A stretch of 64,000 nt of DNA from Petropleomorpha daqingensis (lineage in GTDB: Bacteria; Actinomycetota; Actinomycetes; Mycobacteriales; Geodermatophilaceae), in NCBI RefSeq assembly GCF_013408985.1, contig NZ_JACBZT010000001.1, positions 4,419,197 to 4,483,196 of the forward strand, read 5' to 3'. Positions 11,368 through 19,806 of the stretch are shown one piece after another. The translations under genes were made by a program, and so were the position numbers. Position 1 is the stretch's first letter; every line of letters begins with the position of its first letter. The notes under the pieces were generated by a model, which searched no databases, was not told the origin of the DNA, and saw only the letters and a list, made by a program, of their open reading frames with translations.

Positions 11368-13404
11368 ATGCGATTTCCGCCGGACATCCGGTCGGTCAGA
11401 CGCGTCCGGCAGATGATCCACGACCTGCTGGCCGAACGGGCGGAGGCCGGCTCCGACGGGGACGTGCAGGGGTTCGTCGACGACGTCGTCCTGCTGGCCA
11501 GCGAGCTGTGCGAGAACGCCGTGCTGCACGCGGGCACCGCGTTCGACCTCGCGGTGGTGGCCGACGACGACGAGGTCACCGTGGCCGTCACCGACCGCGG
11601 CGCGGGCGCGTTGGAGCTGCACCTGGCCGAGCCGCGCCAGCGCTACGGCCGGGCGGCCACCCACGGCCGCGGCCTGTCCCTGATCTCGCGGCTGGCCACG
11701 ACCTGGGGCACGCGGCACGACACCGACGGCCGGCACACCGTGTGGTTCACCGTCGCCCGCCGACCGGGGCCGGCCGCCGAGCCCGCGGACCCGGCGCCGG
11801 AGCACGAGCGCACCTGGTCGGCGGCCGAGGAGGCCCGCTGGCTGCTGCACGTGCCGGCGTCGCTGGCTCGCCGCCTGGATCCGGTCGACCTGGTCCGGGA
11901 GCTCGTGGCCCGGCTCCAGGACACGGTCGACGCGGTGGCCGTCGTGGTCGAGGTGGACCGCGGCGACGGTTCCGGGGCGCGCGAGCTGGCGCGCGCCGGC
12001 GTCCTCCCGGCCGACCCCGGGACGTCCCTCGAGGTGCCCCTGCCGAGCACGACCGGCCTGCAGGGTGCGATCCGGCTGGTCCTGCGCGAGGGCGCCGACG
12101 TCGCCCGCGCCCGCGAGCTGACCGAGCTGGTCGCCGGGCGGATCGCCATCACCGCCGAGGCGCAGTGGCTCCGCGAGGTGGACCAGCGCCGCCAGGCGTG
12201 GACGTCGTACCTGGTCGAGGCCAGCGAGCTGCTCGGCCAGTCGCTCGACCTCGACCTGACGGTCGCGCTCGTGCCGCAGCTCGTGGTGCCGCGGCTGGGC
12301 ACGTGGTGCGCGGTGCTGCTGCCGGAGCCGTCGCGCCAGCTGCGCCTGGCCGCGATCGCGCACGCCGACGAGGACCGGCTGCCCGAGCTGCGCCCGGTGC
12401 TCGACCCGGGCGCCGTGCCGGGACCCCCACCGCAGCTGCGTGCCCGCCTCGCGGCGGCCCAGGGCGGTGCCGCGCCCTCCTGGTTCGCCGACCCGGTGGA
12501 CGGCGTCGCGGTCGGGCTGCGGGCCTCCGGGGTGTCGATCGGCGTGCTGCTGGTGGGGCGCCCCGCAGGCCGCCCGCACACCCCCGAGGACCTGATGCTG
12601 GTCGACGACATCGCCCGTCGCGCCGCCCTGGCGATCCACAACGCCCGGACCGTCGGCGAGCACGTGCGCGTGTCGCAGACCTTGCAGGCCGCCCTGCTGC
12701 CCCGCGCCCTGCCGCAGGTGCCGCAGTTCGACTTCGCCGCGGAGTACCTTCCCGCGAGCACCGGCGCGGACGTGGGCGGCGACTTCTACGACGTCGTCGC
12801 GGTCGCCCCCGAGCGGTGGCTGGTCACCATCGGTGACGTGTGCGGCAAGGGTGCCAGGGCCGCGGCCCGCACCGGTGTGGTCCGCGACGTGCTCCGGGCG
12901 CTGGTGCGCGAGGGGCGCCCGCTCGTGCAGGCGATCGAGATGCTCAACGACGTCATGCTGGAGGCGGCCGATCCGCAGCAGTTCTGCACGCTCGCGGCGG
13001 TGATGCTGAGCCGGGACGAGAGCGACGGGCGCCCCGGGGTCGCGATGGACCTGGTGCTGGCCGGGCACGCCAAACCGGTCGTCGTCCGCGCCGACGGCAC
13101 CGCCGAGCTGATCGGCCGGTTCGGCACCGCGCTGGGCCTGCTCGAGACCGTCGACCTGCACTGCACCCGGCACCAGCTGGCCGCGGGGGAGACGTTGCTG
13201 CTCTACACCGACGGCGTCACCGAGTGCCGTCGCGGGCCCGAGCAGTTCGACGAGAACCGGCTGCTCGGGGCGGCCGCCGCCGCGTCCGGGAGGAGCGCCG
13301 CGCGACTCGTGGCGGCCGTCCGCGAGGCCGCGCAGGACTTCGCCACCGACCCCCCGGGCGACGACATCGCCCTGCTCGCCGTGCGGGCCGAACCCTCGGC
13401 CTGA
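11368..13404 (+). CDS. RsbW-like ATPase + GAF + PP2C phosphatase fusion
   Basis: The 678-residue protein starts with an anti-sigma-kinase type HATPase (residues 1-130; N-box SELCENAVLHA with Glu49/Asn50; GRGLSLI), followed by a GAF-like region (about 150-430) and a PPM/SpoIIE phosphatase (about 435-678; GGDFYDVV with Asp472, GDVCGKGA, LYTDGVTE, PPGDDIALL). Both opposing activities of a partner switch, the kinase and the phosphatase of a STAS antagonist, are thus in one chain. A STAS-like gene follows about 80 bp downstream and is the obvious substrate candidate. ATG 11368 is preceded by GAGAGGCGG at short spacing; GTG 11344 is an alternative. The gene is divergent from the poly-HAMP kinase, with 112 bp between the starts, so the two may share regulation. 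Confidence 0.88.
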   Translation: MRFPPDIRSVRRVRQMIHDLLAERAEAGSDGDVQGFVDDVVLLASELCENAVLHAGTAFDLAVVADDDEVTVAVTDRGAGALELHLAEPRQRYGRAATHGRGLSLISRLATTWGTRHDTDGRHTVWFTVARRPGPAAEPADPAPEHERTWSAAEEARWLLHVPASLARRLDPVDLVRELVARLQDTVDAVAVVVEVDRGDGSGARELARAGVLPADPGTSLEVPLPSTTGLQGAIRLVLREGADVARARELTELVAGRIAITAEAQWLREVDQRRQAWTSYLVEASELLGQSLDLDLTVALVPQLVVPRLGTWCAVLLPEPSRQLRLAAIAHADEDRLPELRPVLDPGAVPGPPPQLRARLAAAQGGAAPSWFADPVDGVAVGLRASGVSIGVLLVGRPAGRPHTPEDLMLVDDIARRAALAIHNARTVGEHVRVSQTLQAALLPRALPQVPQFDFAAEYLPASTGADVGGDFYDVVAVAPERWLVTIGDVCGKGARAAARTGVVRDVLRALVREGRPLVQAIEMLNDVMLEAADPQQFCTLAAVMLSRDESDGRPGVAMDLVLAGHAKPVVVRADGTAELIGRFGTALGLLETVDLHCTRHQLAAGETLLLYTDGVTECRRGPEQFDENRLLGAAAAASGRSAARLVAAVREAAQDFATDPPGDDIALLAVRAEPSA

Positions 13405-13482
13405 GCCCCGACACGCCGTGCCGGTGGCGACGCGGGGAGCGGGCTCTTGCCGCCCGACCGGGACGGTGATCAACTCCGGGGG

Positions 13483-13815
13483 GTGGACGCGGGCGTGGGG
13501 GGCCGGTACGGCTCGATCAGCGTGCGTCGCGAGGCCGGTGAGACGGTGCTGGTCCTGGCGGGGGAGATCGACGCCGCCGTGGTCACCGCGTTCGACGAGG
13601 AGCAGGGCTCCGACCCGGTGCCGGTGGACGCCATCGACGCCGGCGAGGTCACGTTCATCGCGTCGGTCGGCGTCGCGCTCCTGCTGCGGTGGGTCGAGGC
13701 GGGTCCGCCCGGCGGCCCGGTGCTGCGGCGCTCCTCGCCCCGGCTGGACCGCTTCCTCGAGCTGACCCGGCTGACCGACGTCTTCCGCAGACCGCCGGAA
13801 CCGCCCGCCGGCTAG
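13483..13815 (+). CDS. STAS-domain anti-sigma factor antagonist-like protein
   Basis: A protein of about 110 residues with the STAS pattern: beta strands SISVRREAGETVLVLAGEID, then VTFIASVGVALLLRW. In RsbV-type antagonists the equivalent site reads D-S-(S/T)-G, and the Ser is phosphorylated by RsbW. Here the Ser is kept (IASVG) but the preceding Asp is Ala. It sits directly after the RsbW-GAF-PP2C gene and is the natural substrate for it. The start is uncertain: GTG 13483, GTG 13495 (better spaced from the G-run) and TTG 13447 are in frame. Its stop shares CTAG with the convergent gene. Confidence 0.65.
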   Translation: MDAGVGGRYGSISVRREAGETVLVLAGEIDAAVVTAFDEEQGSDPVPVDAIDAGEVTFIASVGVALLLRWVEAGPPGGPVLRRSSPRLDRFLELTRLTDVFRRPPEPPAG

Positions 13816-14228
13816 GACCGCAGCAGGTGGAGCAGCGCCCGGGCGTAGGCCTCGCTGGGGCTCGCACCCTCGTAGCCGCTTGTCGCGCCGTCGACCCGCA
13901 GCGTGACCCGGTAACCGTCCCCGGTGGGAGCGAGGCCGGCGAACGCCTCACCGAGCAGCTCGCGGAGCTGGTGCTCGGCCGGCACCCACAGCGCCTCGGA
14001 CTGCTCGACGGAGTCCAGCGCCCACTCGGTGGTGCCGTTGAAGCCGATCACCGGCCCGGCGGGGAACTCGTGCACCTCGATCGTCATGTCCGAGAGCACG
14101 AAGACGTCGGAGTCCATCTCCCGGTCGGGCAGCACGAAGCTGTCGCCGCGGGCCGGTGTCCACTGCAGTCCGGCGTCGTGCAGGGCGCGTGCGAGCACGA
14201 TCGAGAGCACGGCAGCATCCTGCGGCAC
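13812..14228 (-). CDS. Conserved actinobacterial protein of unknown function
   Basis: A 138-residue soluble protein from GTG 14228. I recognise it as a type common in high-GC actinobacteria (FVLSDMTIEVHEFP and GFNGTTEWALDSV), which databases sometimes call a pilus assembly (CpaE-like) protein. I see no Walker motif or receiver fold that would support that name. No signal peptide or membrane helix is visible. It overlaps the convergent STAS gene by the 4 bp CTAG. The downstream VOC gene is co-directional, 62 bp away. No function is proposed. Confidence 0.6.
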   Translation of the reverse strand: MPQDAAVLSIVLARALHDAGLQWTPARGDSFVLPDREMDSDVFVLSDMTIEVHEFPAGPVIGFNGTTEWALDSVEQSEALWVPAEHQLRELLGEAFAGLAPTGDGYRVTLRVDGATSGYEGASPSEAYARALLHLLRS

Positions 14229-14289
14229 GTCGGCCGGCCCTCGCTCGCGGGTCGTCGGGACGACGCGCGGAACCCTGGCCGGAACCGGT

Positions 14290-14673
14290 TCAGCGCTGGT
14301 CGCGCCGCAGCGGATGGTCCTCCGGCACCTCCACCACGGCGATCCGGACGCCGTCGGGGTCCTCGATCCACATCTCGACCAGCCCCCACGGCTCTCGCGC
14401 GGGAGGGCGGACGACCGGCACGCCGGCGGCGACGAGCCGGTCGTGCTCCGCGGCGATGTCGCGGACCTGCAGCCACAGGGCCAGCCCCACCGGTGGTCGC
14501 TCGGCCCGCCCCGAGACCTCGAGCAGACCGTTGCCGAGGAAGTAGACGACGCCTCGATGCTCCGGTGGGCCGAACTCCCGGTACACGGCCAGCCCGAGGG
14601 CGTCGCCGTAGAACGCGCGCGACCGGGCGGGATCCGACGGCCGCAGCAGGATGCGGCTGCTCAGCACCTCCAT
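14290..14673 (-). CDS. VOC superfamily (glyoxalase/bleomycin-resistance-like) protein
   Basis: The 127-residue protein shows one betaalphabetabetabeta repeat pair of the vicinal oxygen chelate fold: SSRILLRPSDPARSRAFYGDALGLAVYREF at the start and WIEDPDGVRIAVVEVPEDHPL at the end. Members bind a metal and act on small electrophiles or sequester drugs as dimers. Potential metal ligands are Glu in the LLEVSG strand and Glu in VEMWIEDPDG. The specific substrate is unknown. It lies in a run of small minus-strand genes, 51 bp downstream of the cupin gene. ATG 14673 has GAGGAGGATGCGGCG upstream, an adequate Shine-Dalgarno. Confidence 0.8.
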   Translation of the reverse strand: MEVLSSRILLRPSDPARSRAFYGDALGLAVYREFGPPEHRGVVYFLGNGLLEVSGRAERPPVGLALWLQVRDIAAEHDRLVAAGVPVVRPPAREPWGLVEMWIEDPDGVRIAVVEVPEDHPLRRDQR

Positions 14674-14724
14674 CGCCGCATCCTCCTCGGACCACGCGAC
14701 TGGAGCACCGGGGGCGGCGCCGTC

Positions 14725-15129
14725 TCAGCCGTTCGCCTGCCGGTAGTCGTCGTCCGGCAGCGGCTCGAGCCAGGTGGTCGGGTCGCCACCGTCGGGCTTT
14801 CCCTCGAGCAGGGCCAGGTGGCTCATGAAGGTGTCGGCGGCGGCGCCGTGCCAGTGCTCCTCGTCGGGCGGGCAGACGACCGTGTCGCCGGCGCGCACCC
14901 GCACGACCGAGCCGTCCCGGGTGCCGACCAGGCCGACGCCCTCGGTGACGTGCAGGGTCTGGCCGACGGCGTGCCGGTGCCAGTTGGTGTGGGCCCCGGG
15001 GGGGAACCGGACCAGCGCGACGGTCAGCCGCGACGGTTCGGTGCCGCTGTGGATGGGCGTGACGTAGACGGTCCCGGTGAAGTTCGACGACGGGCCCTGG
15101 GCGGTGGGGTTGACGGTCCTGAGTTCCAC
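14725..15129 (-). CDS. Cupin-domain protein
   Basis: A 134-residue single-domain cupin. The metal-binding motif 1 is visible as PPGAHTNWHRHAVGQTLHVTEG (the HxH of HRH plus the Glu of TEG) and motif 2 as GDTVVCPPDEEHWHG. It is of the quercetinase/oxygenase-like small cupin type that accompanies zinc dehydrogenases and carboxymuconolactone decarboxylase-like proteins in actinobacteria. GTG 15129 has GGAGGAG at 7-8 nt. It lies 14 bp downstream of the alcohol dehydrogenase gene and is probably in one operon with it. The substrate is unknown. Confidence 0.85.
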   Translation of the reverse strand: MELRTVNPTAQGPSSNFTGTVYVTPIHSGTEPSRLTVALVRFPPGAHTNWHRHAVGQTLHVTEGVGLVGTRDGSVVRVRAGDTVVCPPDEEHWHGAAADTFMSHLALLEGKPDGGDPTTWLEPLPDDDYRQANG

Positions 15130-15143
15130 GGGATCTCCTCCGG

Positions 15144-16166
15144 TCAGACGGTCAGCAGGGTCTTGACGGCGCGGCGCTCGTCCATGGCCCGGTAGCCCTC
15201 GGCCGCCCGGTCGAGCGGCAGGGTGAGGTCGAAGACCTTGCCGGGGTCGATGGCGCGGTCGCCGATCAGCTGGATCAGCTCGGGGAGGAAGCGGCGTACC
15301 GGGGCCGGTCCGCCGTGCAGGTGGACGCCGGAGAAGAACAGCTCCTCGCCGGGCAGCGAGACGCCATGGGCGACGCCGACGTACCCGACGTGCCCGCCGG
15401 CCCGGGTGGCGCGGATGGCCTGCAGCATCGACTCCTGGGTGCCGACCGCCTCGATCACCGAGTGAGCCCCCAGGCCGTCGGTCAGGTCCTTGATCCGTGC
15501 GACGCCCTCGTCGCCGCGCTCGACGACGACGTCGGTGGCGCCGAACTCCTTCGCCAGCTGCTGGCGCGGCTCGTGCCGGCTCATCGCGATGATCCGCTCG
15601 GCACCGAGCTGCCGGGCGGCCAGCACGCCGAGCAGCCCGACCGCGCCGTCCCCCACGACGGCCACGGTCGTGCCGGGACCCACCTCGGCGGCGACGGCAG
15701 CGAACCAGCCGGTGCCGAGCACGTCGGAGGCGGCGAGCAGGCTGGGGACCAGGTCGTCGTCCGGCATCCCCGGAGTGGCGACCAGCGTGCCGTCGGCCAG
15801 CGGGATGCGCGCGAACTGGGCCTGCGCGCCGGTCGGCGCGCCGGGCTGCCGGTGGACGCAGTGGGTCTGGTAGCCGGCGCGGCAGATCTCGCAGGTGTTG
15901 TCGCTGGCGAAGAAGGAGCCGACGACGAACTGGCCCGGCCGGACGTGCCGGACGTCGCTGCCGACCTCTTCGACGACGCCGACGTACTCGTGGCCCATCG
16001 GCCGCGGGCCGTCGATCTGCTCGATGCCGCGGTAGGGCCACAGGTCCGACCCGCAGACGCAGGTCGCGGCGAGCCGGATGACCGCGTCGGTGGGCTGCTC
16101 GATGGTCGGGTCGGGACGGTCCTCGACGCGCAGATCGCCGGGGGCGTGGAGCACTGCTCCTCGCAT
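15144..16166 (-). CDS. Zinc-dependent alcohol dehydrogenase family protein
   Basis: The 340-residue MDR-type dehydrogenase has catalytic zinc ligands in CVCGSDLWPY and GHEYVG (GHE motif), and a Rossmann nucleotide-binding segment VAVVGDGAVGLLGVLAA. The structural zinc site normally has four Cys (CxxCxxCx7C). Here the first is Asp (DNTCEICRAGYQTHC), so this site is atypical. It should oxidise an alcohol or reduce an aldehyde/ketone with NAD(P). ATG 16166 has AGAGGAAC upstream. The operon context (CMD-like gene 27 bp upstream, cupin 14 bp downstream, divergent XRE regulator) suggests an inducible small-molecule detoxification or reduction module. Confidence 0.9.
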   Translation of the reverse strand: MRGAVLHAPGDLRVEDRPDPTIEQPTDAVIRLAATCVCGSDLWPYRGIEQIDGPRPMGHEYVGVVEEVGSDVRHVRPGQFVVGSFFASDNTCEICRAGYQTHCVHRQPGAPTGAQAQFARIPLADGTLVATPGMPDDDLVPSLLAASDVLGTGWFAAVAAEVGPGTTVAVVGDGAVGLLGVLAARQLGAERIIAMSRHEPRQQLAKEFGATDVVVERGDEGVARIKDLTDGLGAHSVIEAVGTQESMLQAIRATRAGGHVGYVGVAHGVSLPGEELFFSGVHLHGGPAPVRRFLPELIQLIGDRAIDPGKVFDLTLPLDRAAEGYRAMDERRAVKTLLTV

Positions 16167-16192
16167 GGTGGGTGTTCCTCTCGATCGGTGGA

Positions 16193-16522
16193 TCAGTTGC
16201 CGCGGAAGACCTGCCGGGCGACGGCCATCGCGGAGAAGGCCTTCGGCCAGCCGGCGTAGAACGCCAGGTGGGTGATCGCCTCGATCAGCTCGTCCTCGGG
16301 AACGCCGTTGTCCTTGGCGTACTGCAGGTGGAAGGTCAACTGCTCGGCGTTGCCGCCGGCGGTCAGGGCGGCGACGGTGACCAGGCTGCGGTCGCGCGGG
16401 GAGAGCCCCGGCCGCTGCCACGCATCGCCGAAGAGCGCGCCGTCGGTGAAGTGCACGAGCCCGGGGGCGAAGTCGCCGAACATGCGTTGAGCGCCGGAGG
16501 GTTCCTGGTCGTCATCGGTCAC
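16193..16522 (-). CDS. Carboxymuconolactone decarboxylase-like protein
   Basis: The 109-residue protein matches the gamma-CMD type: FTDGALFGDAWQRPGLSPRDRSLVTVAALTA, then HLQYAKDNGVPEDELIEAITHLAFYAGWPKAFSAM. It has no cysteine, so it is not an AhpD-like peroxidase with CxxC. A role resembling 4-carboxymuconolactone decarboxylase, or a general small-molecule binding role, is possible. It is the first gene of the leftward operon with the dehydrogenase and cupin, and is divergent from the XRE regulator (102 bp between starts). The GTG 16522 start fits the family length. Confidence 0.88.
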   Translation of the reverse strand: MTDDDQEPSGAQRMFGDFAPGLVHFTDGALFGDAWQRPGLSPRDRSLVTVAALTAGGNAEQLTFHLQYAKDNGVPEDELIEAITHLAFYAGWPKAFSAMAVARQVFRGN

Positions 16523-16624
16523 GGCTCCGAGCGAACGCCCCGCAGCGCGGCCCAACCAGGGCGGGGCCATCCGGGTTCTGGCAGAACCCCTCTCCGTCGT
16601 CCGGGCGGCCGTAGCGTGGAGGAC

Positions 16625-17491
16625 ATGGACAACCGCACCGAGGTGCGCGAGTTCCTCTCGACGAGGCGCGCCAAGATCAGCCCGGAGCAGGCCGGCGTGC
16701 CGCTCTACGGCCGCCGCCGGGTCCCGGGCCTGCGCCGCGAGGAGGTCGCCCGGCTCGCGGGGGTGAGCACCGACTACTACACCCGCCTGGAGAAGGGGAA
16801 CCTGTCCGGCGCCTCCGACAGCGTGCTGCACGGGATCGCCGAAGCCCTTCGCCTCGACGAGGCCGAGCGGGCGCACCTGTTCGACCTGGCCAGGGCCGCG
16901 CGGGCGGGCGGTCGCGAGCCGCGGCGTCGTCCGCAGCCGTCGGTGCGGCCCAGCATCCAGCGCATCCTCGACTCGATGACGACGACGGCGGCGTTCGTGC
17001 GCAACGGCCGGCTCGACGTCCTGGCCTCCAACGCGCTGTGCCGAGCGCTCTACGCGCCGGTCTTCGACGACCCGAGCCGCGCCCCGAACCTCGCCCGCTT
17101 CAACTTCCTCGACCCGCGCTCGCGCGACTTCTACCCGGACTGGGAGGGCTCGGCGAACACGACGGTCTCCATCCTGCGCACCGAGGCCGGTCGCGATCCC
17201 TACGACCGCGCGCTCACCGAGCTGGTGGGGGAGCTGGCCACCCGCAGCGAGGCGTTCCGCACCCGCTGGGCGGCCCACGACGTCCGGTTGCACCGCACCG
17301 GCGTCAAGCACTTCCACCACCCGGTGGTCGGCGACCTGGACGTCGCCTTCGACGCCATGGAGCTGCCCGCCGAGCCGGGGCTGACCCTGACCGCGTACAC
17401 CGCCGATCCCGGCACGGCGGCCGAGGAGAAGTTCGCGCTGCTCGCCAGCTGGGCCGCGACCGAGGAGCGGGCGGCCGCCGTCGATGGCTGA
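16625..17491 (+). CDS. XRE-family transcriptional regulator with MmyB-like ligand domain
   Basis: A 288-residue regulator. The N-terminal helix-turn-helix (about 10-75: VPGLRREEVARLAGVSTDYYTRLEKGNLSG) is of the type found in MmyB-like actinobacterial regulators. The C-terminal domain (about 105-275) carries NGRLDVLASNALCRALYAP and FLDPRSRDFYPDWE, the PAS-like MmyB pocket that binds fatty acids or other ligands. It is divergent from the CMD/dehydrogenase/cupin operon and almost certainly regulates it. ATG 16625 has GGAGG at very short spacing. The next gene overlaps by 8 bp, so it is co-transcribed. Confidence 0.9.
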   Translation: MDNRTEVREFLSTRRAKISPEQAGVPLYGRRRVPGLRREEVARLAGVSTDYYTRLEKGNLSGASDSVLHGIAEALRLDEAERAHLFDLARAARAGGREPRRRPQPSVRPSIQRILDSMTTTAAFVRNGRLDVLASNALCRALYAPVFDDPSRAPNLARFNFLDPRSRDFYPDWEGSANTTVSILRTEAGRDPYDRALTELVGELATRSEAFRTRWAAHDVRLHRTGVKHFHHPVVGDLDVAFDAMELPAEPGLTLTAYTADPGTAAEEKFALLASWAATEERAAAVDG

Positions 17492-17903
17492 CGTCGACCC
17501 GCGCCGCCGGACCGACCCTGGGGAGCTCGCCGAGTTCCACGTCGCGGCGCAGCGGCGGCGCGAGGAGCAGGAGTCGGCCAAGGCCCAGGTGCTGGTCGAC
17601 CGGTTCGTCGCCCAGGCCACGGAGCGGGGGCTGGCGACCGAGGAGCTGACCGCACGGCCCTGGTCGGGGCGCGGGCGCTACCGCACCGGCGTGGTCGGCT
17701 GGTACCTGCGCCGCGACCTCTCGGTCGGGGTCGGCCGGGACGGCAGCTACTACCAGCTCGTCGTCCCGCAGTCCCGCTTCGGCCGCTGGCGGACCGTCGC
17801 GCTGAAGCCCACCCCGCCGCCGCTGCAGGTGGGCAAGGGCGCCCGCGACGGGGAGTCGGTGCCCCTCGCCGAGCTGCTCGACGCGCGGCTGCGGTGGAGC
17901 TGA
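17484..17903 (+). CDS. Hypothetical protein coupled to the XRE regulator
   Basis: A 139-residue soluble protein with no recognised family. The N-terminal half is a charged helix (FHVAAQRRREEQESAKAQVLVDRFV). The C-terminal half has alternating strands (RYRTGVVGWYLRRDLSVGVG and YYQLVVPQSRFGRWRTVALKP) that look like a small beta-sheet. Its ATG lies 8 bp inside the regulator gene, so translation is coupled. It is convergent with the GAF-ANTAR gene (3 bp between stops). Confidence 0.65.
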   Translation: MADVDPRRRTDPGELAEFHVAAQRRREEQESAKAQVLVDRFVAQATERGLATEELTARPWSGRGRYRTGVVGWYLRRDLSVGVGRDGSYYQLVVPQSRFGRWRTVALKPTPPPLQVGKGARDGESVPLAELLDARLRWS

Positions 17904-17906
17904 CGG

Positions 17907-18623
17907 TCAGGGCGTCTCCCGCATCGCGGCGTCGTGCGCGTCGACCAGCCGCTGCGCGAGATCGCGCAGCTTCTCGTTGTTCCGCTGGCTCGCGGCCTTC
18001 AGCAGGTCGAAGGCCTGGTCGGCGGTGCACCGTCGCTGCGCCATCAGCAGCCCGACGGCCTGGCCGATCAGCTGCCGGCTGGCCATGCCCTGGTGCAGGT
18101 TGTCGACCGCCTCCTCCCGCTCGGCCATCCGCAGCGCCACCGCCAGGGCACCGCCGGCCTGGGCCGCCCAGACCTCGGCCGCCTGCCGGTCGTCGTCGGT
18201 GAAGGCGTGCGCCCGGTTGGAGTACAGGTTCAGCGCGCCGCGCCCCTTGACGCCGATCCGCAGCGGCAGCGACAGCGAGGAGCCCACCCCGACCGCGAGG
18301 GCGCGCGCCGGGTAGGCGCCCCACCGGTCCTCGGTGGTCAGGTCCGTGGCGAGGACCGGTTTCCCGGTCCGCATCGCCTGCAGGCAGGGACCGTCGTCCA
18401 GCTCGTACTGGCGCTCGTCGGCACGGGCGGCCATCTCGCCGCTGTACTCGACGGTCACCCCGTGGCCCGCCTGCTCGACGGTCAGGCCGCAGGCCTGCGC
18501 GCCCGGCGTCTTCGCCACCGCCCAGCGCACGACGGCGCCGAGGAACCGCGACACACCCTCGAACTCGTCCAGCATCCGGACGACGTCCAGGCCACCCTCG
18601 TCCCCGCTCCCGGGGCTCGCCAT
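17907..18623 (-). CDS. GAF and ANTAR domain protein (RNA-binding antiterminator type)
   Basis: The 238-residue protein has a GAF sensor (about 20-165; GQLEY-type core around YELDDGPCLQAMRTGKPVLATDL) and a C-terminal ANTAR domain (about 170-232; ASRQLIGQAVGLLMAQRRCTADQAFDLLKAASQ). ANTAR domains bind tandem hexaloop hairpins in nascent RNA and prevent termination. GAF-ANTAR fusions are abundant in actinobacteria and act without a separate kinase. ATG 18623 follows GAGGAGGGGGT. No ANTAR-type hairpin pair was recognised near it, so the target may be elsewhere. Confidence 0.9.
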   Translation of the reverse strand: MASPGSGDEGGLDVVRMLDEFEGVSRFLGAVVRWAVAKTPGAQACGLTVEQAGHGVTVEYSGEMAARADERQYELDDGPCLQAMRTGKPVLATDLTTEDRWGAYPARALAVGVGSSLSLPLRIGVKGRGALNLYSNRAHAFTDDDRQAAEVWAAQAGGALAVALRMAEREEAVDNLHQGMASRQLIGQAVGLLMAQRRCTADQAFDLLKAASQRNNEKLRDLAQRLVDAHDAAMRETP

Positions 18624-18723
18624 ACCCCCTCCTCGACGGCTGAGAAAGGCAGCACATGATCAACCGGCAGGCAGTATGCCCACTGATTGCAGCCTCATGC
18701 ATCCGTCCTGAACGGGTGGTCGA

Positions 18724-19800
18724 TCAGCCGCCCAGCAGGTGGTCGGCGAACCAGTCGGCGGTGAGCGCGTTGCGCTCGGCGGCGTGGTTGTAGATCGTGT
18801 GCAGGCCGTCGGGCCACAGCTGCATGCGGCCAGTGGCCGGGTCGGCGCCCTCGAGGAAGCGGCGCTGCTCCTCCTCGCCGACGAGCGGATCGGCACCGCC
18901 GTGCAGGATCAGCAGCGGCGCGCTGATGGGGGTGCGCCGGCCGTCGAAGGCCAGCGCGGCGGCCGCCTCGCGGGCGACGTCGAGGTCGTCGGTGCCGAGG
19001 GCGGCGAGGATCTGCTCGCGCGCGCCGCGGAACTCGGGCACGGTCGGCGCCGACGGCGCCCCGTTGACGACGACGGCGCCGACGCGCGGATCGGCGGCGG
19101 CGACCAGTGCGGCGAACAGCCCGCCGAAGCTGTTGCCCTGGATCCCCACCGCGCCGCCCAGCCGGGGGTCGTCGAGGACCGCGTCGACGAAGCGGCCGAA
19201 GCCCACGGCCACGTCCCGCTCGACGTGGAGACCGTGCTCAAGCCGGGACTCGCCCTGCCCCGGCCCCTCGGCCAGCAGGCAGGCCAGGCCGCGGCGGGTG
19301 AGGGAATCGGCCATCGGCAGGTACGACGCGCCCCAGCCGGACAGCCCGCCCCAGACGACGACGGTCGCCGCGGCGCGACCGCTGTCCGGCAGGCACAGCC
19401 AGCCGACCAGGCGGCCGGCGCCGTGCGGGATCTCGATCCGCTCGATCGCCGGCGTGGACAGCGCGGCGACGCGGGTGAGCTCCGCGACGTACCGGCGGTA
19501 CCGGGTGCGCTTGACGTCGTCGTCGAGGTTGCGGGCCATCTGCCCGAACACGAACGCCGCGGTGGCGAACCGGGCCGCCTCCAGCGCGGTGACCGGGTGG
19601 CCGGCGCGCTCGGCGGCCACCGAGCGCTCGTGCTGCGCCTCGCCGAGCTCCTCCGCCACCTCCTCCCACGGCTGTCCGTCGGCGCTGCGCGCGAGCAGCG
19701 CGCAGGCGTCAGCGGCGTCCATGCCGCAGTCGACGAGCCGGGTGAACGGCATCGCCCGGTGGTGCGCCGCCACGTCCGGCGCGAGTTCCCTCGCGGGCAC
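18724..19800 (-). CDS. Alpha/beta hydrolase (esterase FrsA/dienelactone-hydrolase-like)
   Basis: A 358-residue hydrolase with an N-terminal helical region (about 1-130) and an alpha/beta hydrolase domain. The nucleophile elbow is GNSFGG. The acid is in LILHGGADPLV and the His in WPDGLHTIYNHA. The VWGGLSGWG and EGPGQGES segments resemble the 2,6-dihydropseudooxynicotine hydrolase/FrsA group, which cleave esters or C-C bonds. No signal peptide is seen, so it is cytoplasmic. It is followed (at its 5' side) by the CYTH-CHAD gene 6 bp away on the same strand, so the two may form an operon. Confidence 0.82.
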   Translation of the reverse strand: MPARELAPDVAAHHRAMPFTRLVDCGMDAADACALLARSADGQPWEEVAEELGEAQHERSVAAERAGHPVTALEAARFATAAFVFGQMARNLDDDVKRTRYRRYVAELTRVAALSTPAIERIEIPHGAGRLVGWLCLPDSGRAAATVVVWGGLSGWGASYLPMADSLTRRGLACLLAEGPGQGESRLEHGLHVERDVAVGFGRFVDAVLDDPRLGGAVGIQGNSFGGLFAALVAAADPRVGAVVVNGAPSAPTVPEFRGAREQILAALGTDDLDVAREAAAALAFDGRRTPISAPLLILHGGADPLVGEEEQRRFLEGADPATGRMQLWPDGLHTIYNHAAERNALTADWFADHLLGG

Positions 19801-19806
19801 CGGGTG

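Noticed and set aside
18624-18723. ANTAR-type double hairpin in front of the GAF-ANTAR gene
   Set aside because: Short inverted repeats exist but no pair of hexaloop hairpins with the usual spacing could be traced.
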